This document shows, in pieces, positions 15,957-24,500 of a stretch of DNA of 64,000 bases (positions are counted from its first letter, which is position 1; the number at the start of each line of letters is the position of its first letter). The position numbers and the translations under genes are program-made. The stretch is from Simkaniaceae bacterium (GTDB taxonomy: Bacteria > Chlamydiota > Chlamydiia > Chlamydiales > JACRBE01), in NCBI GenBank assembly GCA_022763045.1, contig JALEGI010000001.1, forward strand, positions 58,230 to 122,229, written 5' to 3'. Below the pieces are notes generated by a model. It ran no database searches and was not told where the DNA came from. It saw only the letters and a program-made list of their open reading frames with translations.

Positions 15957-18845
15957 ATGCTCAAGTTAATTCGCAAACTCATCGGTACTCAGCAATCTCG
16001 TACTGTTAAACGTTATCAAAAAATTGTTAAACAGATCAATGCCTTAGAAGAAGATCTGCAAAAACTCTCTGACGAGGAGCTGAAGGCAAAAACGCCCGAG
16101 CTGAAACAACGTCTGGCTGAGGGTGCGACAACTGACGAGATTATGCCTGAAGCATACGCTGTTGTAAAAAACGCCTGCCGACGCCTATGCGGCACCGCCG
16201 TCCACGTCTCTGGCTACGACCAGAAGTGGGACATGATTCCCTATGATGTGCAGCTTGTCGGCGCGATTGCCATGCACAACCGAGCAATTTCCGAAATGCA
16301 GACGGGTGAAGGTAAAACGCTCACCGCATCACTTCCCCTCTACCTCCACGCACTCACCGGCAAACCGACCCACCTTGTCACCGTCAACGACTACCTCGCT
16401 AAGCGCGATGCGCAGTGGGTTGGCGCTATTTTCCGCTTTTTAGGACTCACTGTTGAGGCCCTCACAAACGATACGCCCGTTGAAGCGAGACAAAAAACTT
16501 ATGCCGCCGATGTTGTCTACGGCACAGCCTCAGAATTTGGCTTTGATTATCTGCGCGACCACTCAATGGCAAATTCTAAAGAGCTACAAGTGCAGCGCGG
16601 ACACTACTTTGCAATGGTCGATGAAATCGACTCGATCTTGATTGATGAAGCGCGCACTCCCCTTATTATTTCTGGCCCGGCACCCAGCTCACAACAGATG
16701 TACGATGAGCTGAAGGCGCCCGTGAGCAAACTTGTTCGCCTCCAGCGCGACCTGTGTAACAAGCTCGCCTCCGACGCGCGCAAAATTTTCGATACCCTTG
16801 GAATGACAAGTGAAGAGGAGCAACCAAAGCTCAATAAAGAGCAGCGCGCAAAAGCCGATGAGGCCTACCGCAAGCTCTGGCTCGTCTCAAAGGGAACGCC
16901 AACAAATAAAATTCTCAAGCGCATCAAAGAGCACCCCGACCTACGTGCCGAGCTCGAGAAGTGGGAAACCTACTTCTATGGCGATGCGAACAAGGAAGAG
17001 CGTGCAAAGACACTTGCCGAGCTCTACATTGTTGTCGATGAGCGTGCAAGCGACTATGAAATGACCGATCTTGGTATTCACACTTGGTCCGAGGCGCGCC
17101 GCTCAGAGGAAAACGATTTCACAATGCTCGATCTCGGTGATGAGTATGCCCAAATTGATGCCGACACCGAACTTTCCGAAGAGGATAAACTCCAGAAGAA
17201 AGTTGAGGTGCGCGAAGAGGACTCCAAGCGCAAAGAGCGTGCACACAACGTGCGCCAAATGCTCCGTGCAAATCTACTCATGGAACGCGATGTCGACTAC
17301 ATCATCCAAGAGGGCAAAATCGTCATTATCGATGAGAATACCGGTCGTCCCCAACCAGGACGCCGCTTCTCAGACGGTCTGCACCAAGCGATTGAAGCAA
17401 AAGAGGGCGTCGCCATTCAGCAAGAGACGCAAACCTATGCAACGATCACGCTGCAAAATTACTTCCGCATGTACGATCGACTCGCAGGAATGACAGGTAC
17501 TGCAATGACAGAGGCCGGCGAATTCAAAGAGATCTACAAAATTGAAGTTCTCGAAATCCCGACCCACCGCAAGTGTATTCGCGATGATGCTAACGATGAA
17601 ATCTACATGTCTGAGCGCGAAAAATACAACGCAATCCTCAAAGAGGTGCAGGAAATTCACGAGCAAGGGCGTCCAATCCTATTTGGAACCGAATCAGTTG
17701 AGGTCTCTGAAAAGCTCTCACGCATCTTGCGTCAAGCTAAGCTTGAGCACACCGTACTCAACGCTAAAAATCACGAGAGTGAGGCTGAAATCATCGCTAA
17801 AGCAGGTCAGCGCGGCGCCATTACCGTTGCCACAAACATGGCAGGACGTGGAACGGACATCAAGCTCGGCGAAGGCATTGCCGATATCGGCGGCCTACAC
17901 GTTATTGGTACCACACGCCACCACTCACGCCGCATCGACCGCCAGCTACGCGGCCGCTGCGCCCGCCAAGGTGACCCAGGCTCCTCGAAATTCTACGTCT
18001 CTTTTGAAGACTCGCTCATGCGCCTCTTCGCCTCACCAAAGCTCACAACATTCCTCCAGCGCTTCCGCCCACCAGAGGGCGAGCCGATCTCCGCACCCAT
18101 CCTCAACCGCTCCATCGAGACCGCACAAAAGCGCATCGAGCAGCGCAACTACTCCATGCGTAAGCACACGCTTGAGTATGATGATGTCATGAATAAACAG
18201 CGCAAAGAGGTCTACGCCTTCCGCAACGAAATCCTCAACTCAGACGAGCCCCTACAACTCGCCTCCTCGATCCTGCAAGACTCTTGCGCACAAATGCTGC
18301 CCGAGTTTCTCCTCGATCGTCGCGAGCACTGGAACATGGAGGGCTACCTCGAGTGGCTCAACTCCCACTATCCCGTGACCTTTGAGCCAACAGAGTTTGA
18401 CGACCCAGCGATTACCCTCGACCAAATCGAAGAGCAATCGCTCGCCAAAATCTCCGCCGCCCTCGAGCAAAAGCTCAACGCAGAGGCGCGCCTCATTGCC
18501 GCAGTGCAGCAGCAAGCAGGCAAAGAGATCAACCCCACCGAAGTGCTAAACGATATCGTCCGCTCCATGCTACTGCGCTCGATTGACCGCCACTGGCAAG
18601 AGCACCTCCTGCACATCGATCACCTCCGCTCTGACGTCTCCATGCGCGTCGTCGGACAAAAAGACCCCCTCATGGAGTTCAAACACGAAGCCTTTGCCCT
18701 CTTCAACACCTTCAGCAAAGACCTCAAAATTGAGATCGCACACGCCCTCTTCAGCTTTGAGATGATGCTACCACAAGAGGATAAAACTCGGGAGAAACTG
18801 CAGAAGCTCCAAGAGCTCATGCCCGCCTCCTACATCAAGCTATAA
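15957..18845 (+). CDS. secA: Preprotein translocase ATPase SecA
   Basis: 962 residues. SecA drives proteins through SecYEG. Walker A is MQTGEGKT, the DEAD motif is MVDEIDSILIDEARTP with IISGP after it, and motifs GTESVE, TNMAGRGTDI and RQLRGRCARQGDPGSS are present. Chlamydial-type insertions rich in charged residues occur around residues 250-300 and 395-425 (EEDSKRKERAHN). The protein ends at ASYIKL, so the C-terminal Zn/SecB-binding tail (CxCx8CH) found in many Gram-negatives is absent. It converges on an unknown gene with a shared terminator between. Confidence 0.97.
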   Translation: MLKLIRKLIGTQQSRTVKRYQKIVKQINALEEDLQKLSDEELKAKTPELKQRLAEGATTDEIMPEAYAVVKNACRRLCGTAVHVSGYDQKWDMIPYDVQLVGAIAMHNRAISEMQTGEGKTLTASLPLYLHALTGKPTHLVTVNDYLAKRDAQWVGAIFRFLGLTVEALTNDTPVEARQKTYAADVVYGTASEFGFDYLRDHSMANSKELQVQRGHYFAMVDEIDSILIDEARTPLIISGPAPSSQQMYDELKAPVSKLVRLQRDLCNKLASDARKIFDTLGMTSEEEQPKLNKEQRAKADEAYRKLWLVSKGTPTNKILKRIKEHPDLRAELEKWETYFYGDANKEERAKTLAELYIVVDERASDYEMTDLGIHTWSEARRSEENDFTMLDLGDEYAQIDADTELSEEDKLQKKVEVREEDSKRKERAHNVRQMLRANLLMERDVDYIIQEGKIVIIDENTGRPQPGRRFSDGLHQAIEAKEGVAIQQETQTYATITLQNYFRMYDRLAGMTGTAMTEAGEFKEIYKIEVLEIPTHRKCIRDDANDEIYMSEREKYNAILKEVQEIHEQGRPILFGTESVEVSEKLSRILRQAKLEHTVLNAKNHESEAEIIAKAGQRGAITVATNMAGRGTDIKLGEGIADIGGLHVIGTTRHHSRRIDRQLRGRCARQGDPGSSKFYVSFEDSLMRLFASPKLTTFLQRFRPPEGEPISAPILNRSIETAQKRIEQRNYSMRKHTLEYDDVMNKQRKEVYAFRNEILNSDEPLQLASSILQDSCAQMLPEFLLDRREHWNMEGYLEWLNSHYPVTFEPTEFDDPAITLDQIEEQSLAKISAALEQKLNAEARLIAAVQQQAGKEINPTEVLNDIVRSMLLRSIDRHWQEHLLHIDHLRSDVSMRVVGQKDPLMEFKHEAFALFNTFSKDLKIEIAHALFSFEMMLPQEDKTREKLQKLQELMPASYIKL

Positions 18846-18877
18846 AAAAAGGGCCCTTCAACCGAAGGACCCTTTTT
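18846..18877. terminator. Bidirectional intrinsic terminator
   Basis: Stem GGG-C-CCTTC and GAAGG-A-CCC with loop AACC, preceded by a run of A and followed by TTTTT. It lies directly after the secA stop and before the stop of the convergent gene at 18897, so it can serve both strands. Confidence 0.9.
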
Positions 18878-18896
18878 CAATCACACCAGAGTAACC

Positions 18897-19907
18897 TTAC
18901 TTTTTCACGCCCCAAAGCTCAAGCAAGCTCTCACGCATCGCCTTAGCCTTTGTTGGATCAATGTCCAGCTCGCCAAGCAAAGCAGCCAAGCGCGACTCAT
19001 AACGCACCCTCTCCACATTGTTCATCCCATCATAGCGCACCATCTTGATCGCCGAGAAAGGATTCAACGTCGACTCATTACCCATAACCAAGCGCAGCTG
19101 CGGAAAATCAGAGACATCCTTATCAAAGAGAACATCGTGATTAGCCTGAGAGGGAATCGGCTTACCCCCAGAACGAGATACATAGCTAAGCTCCCTGCTA
19201 AACTCAAAGTTTTCGCTCGTATCAAAGAACTGAATAATGTAGCCCCTCTCATGGGAGCGCAAATCGAGAGCGCGCGTCCATAGCTTCTCAACCGTATCGC
19301 CATCAACACCCACCTTGGCAAAAAGAGGCTTGATGATTTCCCATGGATTCACCCGCGTCCACGTCGCATTTTCCAAATAATACCTTGGCGTAAGGTCCCA
19401 CTCCTTATCAAAGGACTGGTATAGGTTCATATTGAGCGATAGTAAATGCTGGCGCACCTCAGGCAGCGTATCCCAAGCCAGATCGGGAATATTGCCCCCC
19501 ATCTCTGCCAAAAAGTCCGTAGCCGAATCGTAGCAAAAGGCCTCATCGCCTGGAATCCTCAAGAAGACAAAGTCGTCTGGCACCTCAATATTCAAAATAT
19601 CCCTTACAAATATTTTGATCATATCCTGGAGCATCGCAACCGTGCTCGAGCCCGCCTGGTATCCCAGAAAGCCCTCGGATTCGTTGGCGATCATCTTATC
19701 AAAGAGCTCCAGGTCAGCCTCCCTAGCGCGAAACTTCCGCAGCACGCCCATAATTCGAGAGATCGAGTGGGCGTCAATGAAGCGCTGGGTAGGAGACCGC
19801 GTCTGCGCATCGTCAGCCGTCCCCGCAGCTTTGAAACCACGCTTTGAACTGACAAAGTAATTTTCTAATTCTGATTTGTATAATAAGTTTTTGATTTCTA
19901 AATCCAT
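18897..19907 (-). CDS. Hypothetical protein
   Basis: 336 residues, not recognised. Soluble, acidic and mixed in composition, with many aromatic residues; no signal peptide, membrane segment or repeats. Segments such as IPDLAWDTLPEVRQHLLSLN and YIIQFFDTSENFEFSRELSY suggest an alpha/beta fold. The C-terminus (LDIDPTKAKAMRESLLELWG) is a helix. The upstream region (19908-19978) is extremely AT-rich and probably holds its promoter; no Shine-Dalgarno is clear. Codon choice resembles neighbouring core genes. Confidence 0.7.
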   Translation of the reverse strand: MDLEIKNLLYKSELENYFVSSKRGFKAAGTADDAQTRSPTQRFIDAHSISRIMGVLRKFRAREADLELFDKMIANESEGFLGYQAGSSTVAMLQDMIKIFVRDILNIEVPDDFVFLRIPGDEAFCYDSATDFLAEMGGNIPDLAWDTLPEVRQHLLSLNMNLYQSFDKEWDLTPRYYLENATWTRVNPWEIIKPLFAKVGVDGDTVEKLWTRALDLRSHERGYIIQFFDTSENFEFSRELSYVSRSGGKPIPSQANHDVLFDKDVSDFPQLRLVMGNESTLNPFSAIKMVRYDGMNNVERVRYESRLAALLGELDIDPTKAKAMRESLLELWGVKK

Positions 19908-19978
19908 ATAAGTAATAATATCATTATTACTTATATAAATTAACTTAAATAAAACTTATGCGATAAAGGCAAAATAAC

Positions 19979-21046
19979 TTACAAAACAGCCTTAGCCTTC
20001 TTTTGGCGAAATACACTTTCGCTCATCAACCAGATTTTTTCGGCCTTTGCGCCGATCAACCAGAAACTGAGCCCGAGAAAAAGCATGAAAATTGCCATGT
20101 CAAAGTGGGACCAAAAAACTTCAAAATAGCGTGTGTACAAGTTAATGAAGAGAAAAGTTAACCCAAAGCCCCTGTAGGCCGCATCATCCCACTTACATCC
20201 GAGAAAAATTGAAACCACACTTGCCGCTCCAAATAAAAGAGACCAATGCAGTAATTCGTATTGACGCACCTCATGCCACTCCTGCATGTCCCCATAGTTA
20301 CCGAAAATAGAAAGTATCCAAAGAGCAGTAAAGAGGTAGAGCAAACCGACAATACGAGTGACAGGGTAAAAACTAGATAACGCTTTAATCCTAGGAAATA
20401 CCCAAGAAATAACAACCAAAAGCAAACCAATCAAGACAAAACGAACAGGATAATTCAGCCCAAAGTAATAGGCTCCCCACCCTGAAACATAGCCAGTTTC
20501 TGCGCCAACCCATGCCCCAAGTGTGAGAATAGCAAACGCCCAAATCACAGAGGAGCGGGCGTAGAAAGCGATGAGCCCATAGCAAACACTTGAAGCTAAA
20601 ATTAGATGAGAAAACCCTCCAGGAGTTAAATTCAGGCCAAGACCCAACCAATAAAAGAAGCCTGCATTTGCAACGACTCCCAGAAACATCACTCCCTCAT
20701 TTGTGTAAATGCACTTTGGTTTTGAGCGAAGGCGAAACACGCCAAAGCCATAAAACAAACTGGCAACAACAAAGCATAAAAGCGCTTTTCCAAAATCAGC
20801 AACACCAATGAAATATTTAATGATGGCAATCAGCCAATCGCTAGAGAGCGCGAGAAGAAAGGCCATAAGAACACACACAATAGCTATTCGGATCATATTC
20901 TTGGCAAATCTTTTCCAATCGAAGGGAATTGGGTGGAGCTGTGAGAGCATTTTTTCCGTTTGTTCTTCAGTGATCAGCTCTTGGTCTGTAAATTGAACGA
21001 GAAGTTTTTTGAGAAACTTATGGTGGGACTTCGAAATGTCGATCAT
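19979..21046 (-). CDS. Polytopic membrane protein, DUF2157-like
   Basis: 355 residues. About 55 soluble residues (SHHKFLKKLLVQFTDQELIT, then LSQLHPIPFDWKRF) precede roughly ten hydrophobic membrane segments. An N-terminal helical domain followed by many membrane spans is the layout I recall for DUF2157 proteins, whose function is unknown. The start has a good GGA seven bases upstream. The gene follows the lipoprotein at 21094 on the same strand, with palindromic element copy 5 in between. Confidence 0.6.
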   Translation of the reverse strand: MIDISKSHHKFLKKLLVQFTDQELITEEQTEKMLSQLHPIPFDWKRFAKNMIRIAIVCVLMAFLLALSSDWLIAIIKYFIGVADFGKALLCFVVASLFYGFGVFRLRSKPKCIYTNEGVMFLGVVANAGFFYWLGLGLNLTPGGFSHLILASSVCYGLIAFYARSSVIWAFAILTLGAWVGAETGYVSGWGAYYFGLNYPVRFVLIGLLLVVISWVFPRIKALSSFYPVTRIVGLLYLFTALWILSIFGNYGDMQEWHEVRQYELLHWSLLFGAASVVSIFLGCKWDDAAYRGFGLTFLFINLYTRYFEVFWSHFDMAIFMLFLGLSFWLIGAKAEKIWLMSESVFRQKKAKAVL

Positions 21047-21077
21047 GGAATTTCCTCTGAGCTTTTACGATTTGTCT

Positions 21078-21102
21078 AGCTTGTAAAGCCGCTTTACAAG
21101 CT
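21078..21102 (+). repeat. Palindromic element copy 5 (overlaps lipoprotein stop)
   Basis: Perfect 25-base inverted repeat with central C. To the right is ACCTTTTT, the T-run side, so the element reads on the plus strand. To the left (ACGATTTGTCT) may be a decayed half-site. On the minus strand the repeat gives the lipoprotein gene its last codons and stop (AGC TTG TAA). With copy 6 it brackets the Rhs-lipoprotein pair as a direct repeat. Confidence 0.88.
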
Positions 21103-21597
21103 ACCTTTTTCATCCTTAGGGAAGGGCTTTTTATATACCACAAAACTATCCTCTAATGAATTTCTTCCCCAGGCCACAATATTATTTTTTACTACCCTTA
21201 TATGATCTATATATTGATTTTCAGCATATCGATGACATTCTGCTCCATTGTATATAATTCCAATATCTGCATTTTTAAAGTCAGCTGGATAATTTGCTAA
21301 AAATGGGCGAATTTTTTCATCAGAATTCATACGCTTAACCAAATCTTTAGTCAAATCAGTGAACATTTCAAGCATTTCTTCAATTTTTAAGGGTTTTAGT
21401 GTTTCATAGACTATTGCTATTGATTCAATATTTCTTAACTGAGCTCCTCCTATTCCATAGACTCTTAGTCCATATTTGTTTTTTGCGTATTTATAGCTTT
21501 GAGCAGCTAATCTGTTAGCATGCCTTTCATGTTCGCGGTCATTTTTTACATTACAGCTAAAAAGCGTCAGAGCTAAAAGAATCGCTATGTTCTTCAA
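21094..21597 (-). CDS. Small lipoprotein, candidate Rhs immunity protein
   Basis: 167 residues. The N-terminus MKNIAILLALTLFSC is a lipoprotein signal with LFSC as lipobox. The mature part is polar and mixed alpha/beta; no family is recognised. The start lies 41 bases inside the 3' end of the Rhs gene, so the two are co-transcribed and probably co-translated. Immunity genes of Rhs and other polymorphic toxins sit in exactly this place, and lipoproteins are the usual immunity type against phospholipase toxins acting in the periplasm. That role is inferred from position only. GC is low, like the Rhs tip. The final residues and stop come from palindromic element copy 5. Confidence 0.65.
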   Translation of the reverse strand: MKNIAILLALTLFSCNVKNDREHERHANRLAAQSYKYAKNKYGLRVYGIGGAQLRNIESIAIVYETLKPLKIEEMLEMFTDLTKDLVKRMNSDEKIRPFLANYPADFKNADIGIIYNGAECHRYAENQYIDHIRVVKNNIVAWGRNSLEDSFVVYKKPFPKDEKGSL

Positions 21598-24500
21598 GGT
21601 TGTAATCCTCTTTAATTAATTCGAGTTCCGTAAATAAAGGCTTCATGTACGTCCCATTTAGAGAATGATCCCATATATAAGAACCTATAGATTTTTTTTC
21701 TGGATGCAACATTTTGACATTTCCCTCAAATATCGCTTGTGCAAAAGATAAGGGATCAACAGTATGCACAAGTTTTTCGCCAATAGATAAATAATTAAAA
21801 ACGTATCTTCCTAAAGATCTATTAAGCATTGTTGCATTTCCAAATCCAATTATACGGCAACAATCTTTTACTTCTTGCCTTATATTTCGCATTGCTAACT
21901 TAACCATCAATGTTCCCTCACTGTGAGCAAATACTCTGAAATCTCTACAGCCTCCGTCGTATGAAGAGTTAACTAAATCCATAAACTGATTTATTCCACG
22001 CGTAGGTATACCAAATTTTTCGGCATAACATCGAGTGAGGTTGTAAACGAATCCTCTATGGTCGGGCTGCAAAACTGATACATTCATTCCCAAATGATTC
22101 CGCATTCTAGCTCCAATTTTATGCGCATCATCACGAGTATTTTGCATACCTTGTACCAATATTACATTTGGGCTAACTATTTTACGATTACTGCAATATT
22201 CAAAAATATTTGTGTTGTCGCGACAAAATAATCCTCCTTTTCGAATTTCGGAAAATGGAGGGAAACGACCATTGTCTCTGTCAAAGTCGGTGGTTGGGGT
22301 GGTGAGGAGGCGGACGCCGGCGGGCAGGGTGTTCTCGAGGCCGTAGAGGTCGAGGATGGTCAGCGGGTTGTTCAGGACGAAGGTGTAGGGGTTGATGTCG
22401 GTGAGGCCTTTGGGGTCGGGCGTCAGGAAGCGGCCGGCGGCGGGGTCATAGTAGCGGCGTCCAAAGTGCGTGAGGTGCGTTTCGGGATCGAGGCGCTTGG
22501 ACTGATAGCGGTAGGGCGAGAGCCCGGAGGGGGTGGTGAGGCCAAAGGCGTCGTAGGTGTAGGTCTCGAGGGTTTCGCCTTGGGGCGAGAGGAGGTGGAT
22601 GATGTTGCCGTGCAGGTCGTGCAGGGGGATGAGGGTGTGGCTGTCAGAGACAATGGCTATGGTGGCGCCAATCTCGGCTCCGAGGCCGATGCCGAGGATG
22701 CGGTACTGCTCGGGGGTACCGATTTCGTTGTCGCCGTCGTAGAGGTAGCTGGTGGTTTTGCCGTGCAGGGTTTTGGTCAGGCGGCGGTGCCAGGGGTCGT
22801 AGCTGTAGGTGAGGGTGTGCTCGCCAGAGGTGATGGCGATGAGGCGGTCGAGGGCGTCGTAGCTGTAGGTGATGTTGTCTTTGGCGATGGGGTTGCCGTT
22901 GGCGTCGTACTGGTAACGGGAGGTGAGCTGCGAGAGGCTGTTGTAGGTGTAGGTGGTGGCGTCTTTGGTGAGGCGGTTGTTGTGCGAGTCGTAGGTGTAG
23001 GTGGTGGCGTTTTCGGTGGTGATTTGCGAGAGGGCGTCGTAGCTGTAGGTGCGGGTTTGGTCGTCAAGGGTGGTGCTGAGGATGTTGCCCATGGGATCGA
23101 TTTGGGTATGCGTGTGGGTGTGGTACTCGGTGGCTAGGGTGATGTTTTGGCCGGCGAGGTTTTGTTGATGGTGGATGTCACCGAGGTTGTAGGGCAGGGT
23201 TTCGCTGAGCACGGCGCCGGAGGTGTCGTAGCTGTAGCCGTGTGTGATGTCGTCAGACTGGATTTGGGTGAGGCGTCCGTTTTTGTAGGTGTAGTTGATG
23301 GTGGTCTGGGGCAGGAGGAGGCGGGCGACTTTTCCGTGTGGTGTGTACTCGCGGATGATGGTGTAGCCATTGGCGAGGGTCTCTTCGATGATGTTGCCGT
23401 AGGCGTCATAGGTGCGGGTGCTTTTGCGCTTGTGGCGGGCGTCGGTGACTTGGATGGGCAGGCCGTACTGGTTGTAGGTGTAGGTGTAGTCGATGGTGGC
23501 ATCGGAGGAGTGGAGGCGGGCGACTTTTTTGAGCTGGGTGTAGCTGTAGTGAAGGGTGGTGCCGTCGGGTTTTATGATGGTTGCGAGGGTGTTGTCGCGG
23601 TTGTAGGTGCGATGGGTCTGCTTGGTGTTGGGGCCTTTGTCATCTTCGCTGAGGAGGATGAGATTGCCTCGGCTGTCGTATTGCCAACGGGTGTGTTGGG
23701 TGCGCGGGACGGGGCCGATGATGTGCGAGATCTGGCGGACTTTGCGCTTCATGCCGTCGTAGCGAAACTCTTCGTGTTGCACGAGCTGATCTGTGAGCGA
23801 ATAGATTTGCTTGGAGGCGAGGTTGCCTGCTGCGTCAAAGGTTGTGATGGTGCGGTTGCCGTTAGGGGCGGTAGTCATGCACTCTTCAACGAGCTGATCG
23901 AGGCTGTTGCGCACTTTGCGATACTCGATGTGGGTTTGATAGCCGAGGGGATCTGTTTGACGGATGGGGCGATCAAACTTGTCGTAGTCGGTACGGGTAA
24001 TGGAGGGGCCCGAGTCGGTATCAATTTGGACCATTTCGATTTTATCATTTGAGCTGTAGTGATAGCGTTTGCACGAGATGGGCTGGCCATTTTCTACGAG
24101 CTCTTCTGAAACTTTGCGCCCTGCAAGGTCGTAGGTGTAGCGGATATGTGAGTCGGTGATGATGTCTTGGAGGTTGCCTAGAGAGTCGTAGCTGTAGCGG
24201 GTGATGCGCTCGCGAACGCGCTCTTCGATTTTACGACCTGCATGGTCGTAGCGGTAGTGTGTGGTGAGTCCATCTGGTGTGGTGTGGGAGGCAAGAAGCA
24301 GTCCGTTGTAGACCCATTTCTCCTCAAGTCCTGCTTGGGTTTTGTGGGTGGGCCTTCCAAGTGCATCATAGGTGATTTTGGTGATGCGCCCTTCGGGATC
24401 GATTGACTCAATGAGTCTGCCCTCAAAATCGTAGGTATTTTTTGTCACGCCGCCGGCGGCATCGATCACTTCATAAGGTTTTCCCATGATGGTGTGGCGC

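Noticed and set aside
22466..24052. Long plus-strand open frames opposite the Rhs gene.
   Set aside because: They are Gly/Val-rich mirror images of the GC-rich YD repeats with no start signals.
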